From: Anaerolineae bacterium
GTDB taxonomy: Bacteria > Chloroflexota > Anaerolineae > B4-G1 > SLSP01
Direction: 5' to 3'
Assembly: GCA_021159805.1 (NCBI GenBank)
Contig: JAGHDT010000035.1
Location: 1-7,357, forward strand
Length of the DNA: 7,357 nt
Position 1 is the stretch's first letter. Each line of letters begins with the position of its first letter. The translations under genes were made by a program, and so were the position numbers. Of the stretch, positions 1 through 5,017 are shown piece after piece. The notes under the pieces were generated by a model, which made no database searches, had not been told where the DNA came from, and was given only the letters and a program-made list of their open reading frames with translations.

Positions 1-2
1 GG

Positions 3-173
3 ATATCCGAGTGCCAAGCGCTCTTCGTGGGCGATTCCGATGCAGATGCCGGGGCTGCCAGGAACGCAAAGATGCGCTTTGTGTTCGCTGACCGCTTATT
101 CGGACTGGGCGATGTTGTGAGCCTGGATCTCGATCTCCAGGTTGATATCTGCGGCGATAAGCGGACGGACTAG
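3..173 (+). CDS. HAD-superfamily hydrolase, C-terminal fragment (5' end outside window)
   Basis: Frame 3 is open from the window edge to a TAG at 171-173 and gives the last 56 residues of a protein. Residues 6-21 read ALFVGDSDADAGAARN, which matches HAD motif IV: a hydrophobic strand, then GDSxxD with the two acidic residues that hold Mg2+, then the GAxNA-like helix start. The next strand (MRFVFA, 24-29) is also normal for the end of a HAD core. HAD enzymes mostly remove phosphate from small molecules through an aspartyl-phosphate intermediate, but motifs I-III and the cap lie outside the window, so the substrate cannot be told. The GDSDAD form resembles HAD-III type phosphatases such as histidinol-phosphatase, but this is a guess. 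Its stop codon overlaps that of the convergent acetyltransferase gene. Confidence 0.72.
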   Translation: MSECQALFVGDSDADAGAARNAKMRFVFADRLFGLGDVVSLDLDLQVDICGDKRTD

Positions 174-1132
174 AACTCGAGGATCATCTGCTGCAACGTG
201 CGGTGACGTTCGAATCCGATCGCTGTCAGACGAGGAACAAGTGGCGACTGCTCTGGGATCATCGCGATAGCCGGCCAGGGCGAAAACCGCTTCATCCGGT
301 CCAGACACTGATTCACAATCTCTTGCGCATCGTAGTCGTCCAGTTCAGGGGCTGTGAGTAGCTCCCAGACGTGGAATCGGAAGCGGCGATCTGTCTTGAG
401 ATGGATGGCCATAGTCGCGACGCCGGCGTCATCCCCGTGTAGGAATGCTTGCTCTCTCTGGTGACCCAGCCACAGGCTGAGGTTGTGCTCAAGTCCGCCG
501 AACTGGAAGGGCTGCGCCGCGATCTCCAGCACCAACCGCTGGTCATACCCGTACATAGCGGCAGCCAAGCGTTTCCACTGCGTATCATCTTGGGGCCTTG
601 AACGGCGCCATGCCAGGACTGGCTGGGGGGGCTGGGGCCAGTCTATGCCGTCAGGCCTCAGCAGATGCTCGGTTCTACCAACCGGTCGGAAGCCGAGGTG
701 TTCGTAGAGTTGGCAGGCGACCCTGTTGCTGCCGCGGACCTCGAGCCCTATCCACCGCGCGTCCTTTTCCTGCGCAGTCTGAATGGCCCGCTCCATCAAG
801 GCTCGCCCAATCCCGTGCCCGCGCCAGTCGGGGTGAACGACGACATTGCCGATCATTCGACCGCGATGGCTGCGAGGTTGGGCGTGACGCAAGGAGAGGT
901 TGCCTATGACTTGAGCATCCTCCACCCATACGAATCCAACCGTGTCAAGACCAGTGCTGTAGACCGCACGGCTGAGTGTGTTGGACCGGGCAATCTGGCG
1001 CATCTGACGCAGCATCTTCCAGCCCCGTGGATCCAGTTCGGCCCAAAATCCGATTTCGATAAGGTCCAGCACAGCAGGCATATCGCGTCGAGGATTGATC
1101 GGCCTGATGTGCGGATGTGTGTGCGTTATGAT
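170..1132 (-). CDS. GNAT-family N-acetyltransferase, probably two GNAT domains, non-standard start
   Basis: The protein is a likely cytoplasmic acetyl-CoA-dependent N-acetyltransferase; the acceptor is unknown. Counting from the AUC codon proposed here (320 residues), the first domain has strand 1 (IRPINP, about 11-16), the hairpin VGFVWVED (65-72), strand 4 GNVVVHP (95-101), the acetyl-CoA pyrophosphate loop RGHGIG (104-109) and the closing motif CQLYEHLGF (140-148). The second half (about 175-320) lacks an RxxGxG loop but ends IGFERHRTLQQMILEF, like a GNAT C-terminus, so it may be a degenerate second domain. The first in-frame ATG (1079-1081) would delete strand 1 and has no ribosome site. 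A perfect AGGAGG lies at 1139-1144, but the in-frame codons after it are AUC (1130-1132) and AUA (1127-1129). No ATG, GTG or TTG exists in frame back to an upstream stop near 1240. Real non-canonical initiation, a mutated start or a sequence error are all possible. The family call is firm; the start is not. Confidence 0.82.
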   Translation of the reverse strand: MITHTHPHIRPINPRRDMPAVLDLIEIGFWAELDPRGWKMLRQMRQIARSNTLSRAVYSTGLDTVGFVWVEDAQVIGNLSLRHAQPRSHRGRMIGNVVVHPDWRGHGIGRALMERAIQTAQEKDARWIGLEVRGSNRVACQLYEHLGFRPVGRTEHLLRPDGIDWPQPPQPVLAWRRSRPQDDTQWKRLAAAMYGYDQRLVLEIAAQPFQFGGLEHNLSLWLGHQREQAFLHGDDAGVATMAIHLKTDRRFRFHVWELLTAPELDDYDAQEIVNQCLDRMKRFSPWPAIAMIPEQSPLVPRLTAIGFERHRTLQQMILEF

Positions 1133-1138
1133 ATTGGG

Positions 1139-1144
1139 CCTCCT
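1139..1144 (-). promoter_or_regulatory. Shine-Dalgarno AGGAGG for the GNAT gene
   Basis: On the minus strand this is a perfect AGGAGG. It stands 6 nt before AUC (1130-1132) and 9 nt before AUA (1127-1129), both in frame with the acetyltransferase. No standard start codon lies at a usable distance. The site decides in favour of the longer N-terminus, since the first in-frame ATG is about 57 nt further on with no such sequence. Confidence 0.6.
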
Positions 1145-1194
1145 GATGTGAGCATCGCGCGTCTGACCGGACTCCTGCTGGCGGCGGCTGCTCC

Positions 1195-1224
1195 GGTCAC
1201 CAAGTATCGAGTGTCTCGATGACC
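1195..1224 (-). other. Hairpin in the GNAT 5' leader
   Basis: ATCGAG (1206-1211) and CTCGAT (1215-1220) form a 6-bp stem with a 3-nt loop. Outside it, GGTCA (1195-1199) can pair with TGACC (1220-1224), with an asymmetric gap between the two helices; the shared T1220 can be used only once. No T-run follows on either strand, so it is not an intrinsic terminator. It lies inside the predicted leader between the promoter and the Shine-Dalgarno. The rest of the gene-free stretch 1133-1457 holds only the two divergent promoters and the inverted repeat listed separately. Confidence 0.35.
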
Positions 1225-1253
1225 TTGGGTGCCTGGCATTACAGGTCTATGCG

Positions 1254-1282
1254 ATTGTAGAATTGAACGCTGTATGGGTCAA
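1254..1282 (-). promoter_or_regulatory. Sigma70-type promoter of the GNAT gene
   Basis: Read on the minus strand, TTGACC (1277-1282) is a 5/6 match to the -35 box and TACAAT (1254-1259) a 5/6 match to the -10 box, with the ideal 17-nt spacer. Transcription would start near 1247 and leave an untranslated leader of roughly 115 nt before the proposed start codon. Found by eye; no transcript data. Confidence 0.5.
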
Positions 1283-1390
1283 GGCTGAATCGGATGAAGG
1301 GCGCTACCAGGCCAAAGCGGCGATCGGCCTACCGGTTGTGCAGGTTTCTATTCAGTTCCTGCTCTGAAGATGGAGTGCACCTTGGATGGT

Positions 1391-1419
1391 TAGTATTGCG
1401 TAAACTGCTCCCAATACTA
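1391..1419. promoter_or_regulatory. Inverted repeat across the promoter (operator candidate)
   Basis: TAGTATTG (1391-1398) and CAATACTA (1412-1419) are perfect 8-bp inverted arms separated by 13 nt. The left arm overlaps the -35 region and the right arm runs into the first two bases of the -10 box of the rightward promoter. This position fits a binding site for a dimeric regulator that would compete with RNA polymerase. As RNA it would mostly lie upstream of the transcription start, so an RNA role is unlikely. No regulator gene is seen in the window. Confidence 0.45.
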
Positions 1420-1423
1420 TAAT
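1396..1423 (+). promoter_or_regulatory. Sigma70-type promoter of the PPIase operon
   Basis: TATAAT (1418-1423) is a perfect -10 box. TTGCGT (1396-1401) is a 3/6 match to the -35 box, keeping the key TTG, with a 16-nt spacer. Transcription would begin near 1430, giving a leader of about 28 nt before the lipoprotein start. It probably drives all three rightward genes, since no other promoter was seen among them. Confidence 0.6.
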
Positions 1424-1457
1424 GAGATGGGAAGATACCCTACTTGGGAGGAAATTC

Positions 1458-2426
1458 ATGAAACATTCAAAGCTGCTGGCATTGGCGCTAGTTGGATTCT
1501 TGGTCGCGGTCACCGCTTGTGATTCGACCTCCCCAACCCCTGCGCAGGCGCTACTGACGGCGACATCACAACCTGAGGCCACTCCGCCTGAACCAACAGC
1601 GACGCCAGTCCCTGCTCCGACAAACACCTCGGAACCTTTGGCCGCTGTGGTCAACGGCGAGCAGATTCTGCTGGAGGAGTATGAACGTCAAGTTGCGCGC
1701 TATGAGGCTTCTATGGTTGCGGCGGGGCAGGATCCCAGTACGCCCGAAGGACAGAGCGCGTTGGCTCAGGGGCGGCAATGGGTGTTGGATCTGATGGTGG
1801 AGCAGATGCTGATCGAGGATGCGGCGACTGCAGTGGGCCTCGTTGTGAGTGATGCTGATGTCGACGCCACGATTGCCGGGCTGCGTGCTGATATCGGCGA
1901 TGAGGCCTTTGATGCGTGGTTGGTCCAGGAAGACATGACGGTGGAGGAGATGCGGGAGCGACTCCGCGGTGATATGTTGGCCACGCAGATGGCCAATCGC
2001 GTCGCAGAATCTGTCCAGGCACGCGCGGAGCACGTACACGCCCGTCACATTGTTGTGGCTACTGAGGAAGAAGCCCGTCTGATTCTGAGTCAGCTGCAGG
2101 CCGGCGGTGACTTCGCTTCATTGGCGCGTATGTATTCCCAGGATATCAGCACCCGTGATGTCGGCGGCGATCTGGGCTTTTTCCCGGCCGGGGTGTTGAC
2201 CTCCAAGGAAGTCGAGGCCGCAGCTCTTGCGCTGCAACCTGGACAGTTGAGCGATGTCGTACCGAGTGACTTGGGTTTCCACATAGTGCAGGTTGTGGAG
2301 CGTGTTCCGGACCGCGAAGTTGATCCTGAGAACCTACGTCTGCTGCGGGATCAGGCCGTACGCGTTTGGCTGGACGGTCTAAAGTCCTCTGCAGACATTC
2401 AGATCTTTGTAGTTCCTGAATCCTAG
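1458..2426 (+). CDS. Parvulin-type peptidyl-prolyl isomerase lipoprotein (SurA/PrsA-like)
   Basis: This is a surface-anchored foldase that isomerises bonds before proline in exported proteins. The 322 residues begin with a lipoprotein signal: KHSK, a hydrophobic stretch, and lipobox VTAC with the lipidated cysteine at 21. A Thr/Pro/Ala-rich linker follows (22-60), then a SurA-N-like helical chaperone region (about 62-187, starting VNGEQILLEEY), then a parvulin domain (about 190-283). The parvulin domain shows HVHARHIVV, the GGDFASLARMYSQD helix, GGDLGFF and LGFHIVQV, all family hallmarks. The start at 1458 is chosen because GGGAGGA sits 5 nt upstream and the signal peptide begins there; a start at 1422 would put a charged tail ahead of it and overlap the -10 box. 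The closest functional analogues are PrsA and SurA, but orthology cannot be claimed, so no symbol is given. First gene of a three-gene run. Confidence 0.9.
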   Translation: MKHSKLLALALVGFLVAVTACDSTSPTPAQALLTATSQPEATPPEPTATPVPAPTNTSEPLAAVVNGEQILLEEYERQVARYEASMVAAGQDPSTPEGQSALAQGRQWVLDLMVEQMLIEDAATAVGLVVSDADVDATIAGLRADIGDEAFDAWLVQEDMTVEEMRERLRGDMLATQMANRVAESVQARAEHVHARHIVVATEEEARLILSQLQAGGDFASLARMYSQDISTRDVGGDLGFFPAGVLTSKEVEAAALALQPGQLSDVVPSDLGFHIVQVVERVPDREVDPENLRLLRDQAVRVWLDGLKSSADIQIFVVPES

Positions 2427-2435
2427 GAGGAGACC

Positions 2436-3128
2436 ATGGGGCAGCGGGAAGGTATCTTCAATCTGTTGAGCCTAGTGATGTTGGGGTTGACGGTCATCAC
2501 GCTTGCGTGCTTCATCTCGATCGCCATCAATCCATACTTGCCCTTCAATCCTTTCCCGCCTGAGCCAGAGATGGTTTTGGTGGCTACGACGACTGCAACT
2601 CCTATCGCTACAGATGGGCCGGCATCGACGTGGACGCCGACGGTCACGCCAACGGTCACCCCTACGCCGCCGGCGAGCTTCACGCCGACGGTCACGCCGA
2701 CGCCTGAGCCCACCACACCGCCGCCGACAAAGGCCCCTACAGCGACACCGACGCCACGCGTCACACGCTCTCCGTATCCCTTTACGTATGATGTTACCTA
2801 CGAGACCCCGTACTATGGTTGTGCCTGGATGGGGGTAGCCGGCACGGTGGAGGATATCGATGGGAATGCGCTGGTGGGATACCCGATCCATGTCTGGGGC
2901 GGCGGGATCGACATGGTGGTCACCTCAGGTGACAAGCAGCTGTATGGTGATTCGGGGTGGGAGCAGTTCTTCGACAACTCCCCGAAGGAGGTCCGTGGCG
3001 TCTTCCGGGTCCAGATTCATGCGAAGTATGATCCCAATCATCCGCCCGTATCCAGGGAGATTGTGCTCAATTTCGAGGGCTATTGCTCTCGGTCTTTGGC
3101 ACGGATTGTGTTTGTGAAGAATCACTAA
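2436..3128 (+). CDS. Membrane-anchored protein with Thr/Pro-rich stalk and unrecognised C-terminal domain
   Basis: I do not recognise a named family. The 230 residues show a short N-terminus, one transmembrane segment (about 8-31, with Cys25 not in a convincing lipobox), a Thr/Pro-rich stalk (about 50-110, with repeated TPTVTPT units), and a compact domain (about 115-230). That domain has GVAGTVEDIDGNALVGYPIHVWG (133-155), typical of the opening strands of a carboxypeptidase-regulatory-like or transthyretin-like beta sandwich. It also has two cysteines (129 and 217) near its ends that could form a disulfide outside the membrane. Expected topology is a short tail inside and the domain outside. 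AGGAGG overlaps the previous stop codon and is 5 nt from the ATG, a strong site. The gene lies 9 bases after the PPIase gene, so the PPIase may help fold it; that is inference. Similar domains occur, from memory, in other Chloroflexota proteins. Confidence 0.8.
   Translation: MGQREGIFNLLSLVMLGLTVITLACFISIAINPYLPFNPFPPEPEMVLVATTTATPIATDGPASTWTPTVTPTVTPTPPASFTPTVTPTPEPTTPPPTKAPTATPTPRVTRSPYPFTYDVTYETPYYGCAWMGVAGTVEDIDGNALVGYPIHVWGGGIDMVVTSGDKQLYGDSGWEQFFDNSPKEVRGVFRVQIHAKYDPNHPPVSREIVLNFEGYCSRSLARIVFVKNH
2634..2698 (+). repeat. Short direct repeats coding the Thr/Pro stalk
   Basis: A 17-bp unit, ACGCCGACGGTCACGCC, occurs exactly at 2634-2650 and 2682-2698, with related ACGGTCACC units between. 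It encodes the TPTVTP part of the stalk. Repeats of this kind let the stalk length change by slippage or recombination in frame. They are coding repeats rather than a separate element. Confidence 0.7.
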
Positions 3129-3937
3129 TGCCGACGCTCTACATCGTAGGTACTCCCATTGGGAACCTCGAGGATGTCACGTTACGGGCCTTGCGGGTGC
3201 TCAAAGAAGTGCAGCTGATTGCTGCTGAGGACACTCGTAAGGCGGGTGTTCTGCTGCGCCATTACGATATCTCAGCCCCGCTCACATCATTCTTTGAGGC
3301 TAATGAGCGCGGCAAGGTCCGCGAGATCCTGGACGCCCTGGCTGAAGGTGATGTGGCCTTGATCTCCAATGCTGGCATGCCCAGCATATCCGACCCGGGC
3401 TATCCACTGGTGCGCGAAGCCATCGAATGTGGCTATCCGGTCGTGGCTGTACCCGGTCCTTCGGCACACACCGCTGCTTTGGTGATCTCCGGCTTGCCCA
3501 CCGACCAGTTCATGTTTTTGGGATTCCCGCCGCGCAAACATCCCGAGCAGTTGTTTGAGGGCCTGGTCGGAATTACGGCGACGTTGATCTTCTATGAAGC
3601 CCCGCATCGCTTGCAGCAGACTCTTGTGGCGATGCTGAAGACGTTGGGGGACCGTGATGTCGCGCTGTGTCGTGAACTGACCAAGATGTATGAAGAGGTC
3701 TGGCGTGGGCGTATCAGCGACGCATTGAGCTGGATCGCCGAGAACCCACCGCGGGGGGAGTTCACCTTGGTGGTAGCTGGTGCTTCGGGAGAGTCGGAGC
3801 GTTGGCGCGAGGCACGGGTATGCGAGGCGCTGGCGACGCGTATGGCTGAGGGAGTGAGCCGGTCGCAGGCCGCCCGCGAGATTGCGGCTGAGTCCGGATG
3901 GCGCCGTCGTGAAGTCTATGATCTGCCGAGATCGTAG
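3128..3937 (+). CDS. rsmI: 16S rRNA (cytidine(1402)-2'-O)-methyltransferase RsmI
   Basis: RsmI uses S-adenosylmethionine to methylate the 2'-OH of C1402 in the decoding centre of 16S rRNA, together with RsmH for N4. The 269 residues match the family length and show its order of motifs: LYIVGTPIGNLEDVTLRAL (4-22), AAEDTRKAGVLLRHY (32-46), SDPGYPLV (88-95), VPGPSA (108-113), FLGFPPRK (130-137), FYEAPHRL (155-162) and RELTKMYEE (182-190). A C-terminal helical tail follows a Gly/Glu-rich turn. One motif is altered: the usual DAGTP before SDPG reads NAGMP here (81-85). The start is the ATG at 3128, whose A is the last base of the preceding stop (TAATG). This suggests translational coupling, as no strong Shine-Dalgarno is present. 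An upstream in-frame ATG at 3083 would lie inside the previous gene and add 15 non-conserved residues. Confidence 0.95.
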   Translation: MPTLYIVGTPIGNLEDVTLRALRVLKEVQLIAAEDTRKAGVLLRHYDISAPLTSFFEANERGKVREILDALAEGDVALISNAGMPSISDPGYPLVREAIECGYPVVAVPGPSAHTAALVISGLPTDQFMFLGFPPRKHPEQLFEGLVGITATLIFYEAPHRLQQTLVAMLKTLGDRDVALCRELTKMYEEVWRGRISDALSWIAENPPRGEFTLVVAGASGESERWREARVCEALATRMAEGVSRSQAAREIAAESGWRRREVYDLPRS

Positions 3938-3943
3938 ATCTCG
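3927..3943 (+). terminator. Small hairpin at the rsmI stop, weak terminator candidate
   Basis: CGAGATC (3927-3933) and GATCTCG (3937-3943) are perfect arms around a 3-nt loop, and the rsmI TAG (3935-3937) sits in the loop and arm. No T-run follows, so a classical intrinsic terminator is not supported. It lies between convergent operons, where transcription should end. I see nothing else in the gap to 4026. Confidence 0.3.
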
Positions 3944-4026
3944 TATGATCATCCATCTCGCGAACGACTGAGCTCAGGGTATTCCAAGCCCGGTGGATAA
4001 GGTGTGGCTGCTGCCGTGGTCGAGGG

Positions 4027-4995
4027 CTAGCGGGCCTTCGGGCAGACGGGGTGACGTGTCCGGATGGACTGCTCCGGTTGCCTCATCCAGCGACGCGCAG
4101 TGGTTTCGTCCTCGGTCATCTGGTGGATCAAATCATCCACTGAGTCGAACCTTCTCTCGGGCCGCAGCCGCTCCAAGAAGTCGAGCCGCATGGGTTCCCC
4201 GTAGATGTCCGCCGAGAAGTCGAGCAAATAAGCTTCCACGGTTCGCGTGCCGTTGTGGAAAGTCGGGCGCGTCCCGACATTGGTGAGGGCGTCGAATGTG
4301 CCGGATTCCAAATATGCTTGGCAGATATAGACGCCGTCTGCCGGCAGCAACCGGGTGCTTGGTAGGCCCAGGTTAGCTGTCGGAAAGCCCAGGGCGCGCC
4401 CGCGTCTGTAGCCGTGCACGATCTTCCCACAGAGGTGGAAGGGATACCCGAGACAGCCGTTGGCTTCGTGGATGTTCCCCTCACTCAGCGCCCTGCGAAT
4501 GCGGCTGCTGCTCACCGGCTTGCCCTCCCAGCGGACGGTGCCCTCGAAGACGTGTACGCCAAAGCCGAAGCGCTGGCCGGCGCGTCGTAGGTAATCCACA
4601 TTTCCTTCCTGGCCCCGGCCCAGTTTGAAGTCCGGGCCAACCCACAGGCCGCCCAGCCTGGCGTGGTCCAGAAGACCCTGGATGAAGTCTCCCGCCGATG
4701 TCTGCGTCAGAGCGCTGTTGAAAGGGAGGACGATAAGCCCCTCGACACCCAGGGATTCGAAGAGCGTCAGACGTTCTTCAAGTGTTGAGAGCAGCCAGTA
4801 GCTGTCAGGCTGGAGAACCTGCCCCGGCAAGGGATCAAACGTGATCACCAGCGGTAGTAACCCCCGTGAGTGAGCAGCTATCACCATGCCGCGTATCAGG
4901 GCTTGGTGCCCCAGATGAACGCCATCGAAGGCTCCAATAGTGACACCGCTTGGTTGGGTCAGTTCGAGTTTCTTGATGTCATCTCGGATCCACAT
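4027..4995 (-). CDS. ribF: Bifunctional riboflavin kinase / FAD synthetase RibF
   Basis: RibF phosphorylates riboflavin to FMN and then adenylylates FMN to FAD, in the cytoplasm. The 322 residues match the two-domain bacterial enzyme. The FAD-synthetase half (about 1-180) has VTIGAFDGVHLGHQALI (18-34) with the HLGH nucleotide-binding motif, ITFDPLPGQVL (51-61), VGPDFKLGRGQEG (119-131, where many relatives have RFG) and VSSSRIRRAL (161-170). The kinase half (about 183-305) has GRALGFPTANL (199-209) with the PTAN motif, DGVYICQAY (220-228), TNVGTRPTFHNG (238-249) and VEAYLLDFSADIYG (253-266), containing the catalytic glutamate. The last 18 residues are a non-conserved tail. The ATG at 4993-4995 lies 22 nt after the upstream stop; GGAG precedes it by only 3 nt. 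A TTG at 5031 would overlap the methyltransferase and adds residues not typical of the family. Last gene of the leftward operon. Confidence 0.95.
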   Translation of the reverse strand: MWIRDDIKKLELTQPSGVTIGAFDGVHLGHQALIRGMVIAAHSRGLLPLVITFDPLPGQVLQPDSYWLLSTLEERLTLFESLGVEGLIVLPFNSALTQTSAGDFIQGLLDHARLGGLWVGPDFKLGRGQEGNVDYLRRAGQRFGFGVHVFEGTVRWEGKPVSSSRIRRALSEGNIHEANGCLGYPFHLCGKIVHGYRRGRALGFPTANLGLPSTRLLPADGVYICQAYLESGTFDALTNVGTRPTFHNGTRTVEAYLLDFSADIYGEPMRLDFLERLRPERRFDSVDDLIHQMTEDETTARRWMRQPEQSIRTRHPVCPKAR

Positions 4996-5017
4996 AGTCT
5001 CCAGCTCTAGATAGGTC

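Noticed and set aside
96..308. Minus-strand 70-codon frame at the left edge
   Set aside because: It overlaps both the HAD fragment and the GNAT C-terminus in another frame and has no recognisable sequence.
665..1222. Plus-strand open frame of 185 codons opposite the GNAT gene
   Set aside because: No recognisable domain and no good ribosome site; it lies opposite a clear acetyltransferase with strong motifs, so it is a shadow frame.
2634..2760. Possible CRISPR-like or tandem repeat array
   Set aside because: Repeat units are short, irregular and in frame, and encode a Thr/Pro stalk; there are no spacers of constant length.
2423..2764. Minus-strand Gly/Val-rich frame that looks like a repeat protein
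   Set aside because: It is the complement of the Thr/Pro codon repeats and the lipoprotein stop region; the low-complexity pattern comes from the real plus-strand gene.
2472..2891. Arg-rich minus-strand frame that could pass for a nucleic-acid-binding protein
   Set aside because: The Arg richness comes from reading the GC-rich ACG/CCG repeats in another frame; no start signal or domain is seen.
3083..3127. Upstream in-frame ATG that would lengthen RsmI by 15 residues
   Set aside because: It lies inside the preceding gene, adds residues absent from the family, and the ATG at 3128 gives the normal MPTLYIVGTP start.
3287..3952. Minus-strand 221-codon frame opposite rsmI
   Set aside because: It is antisense to a well-conserved gene, with no motif or ribosome site.
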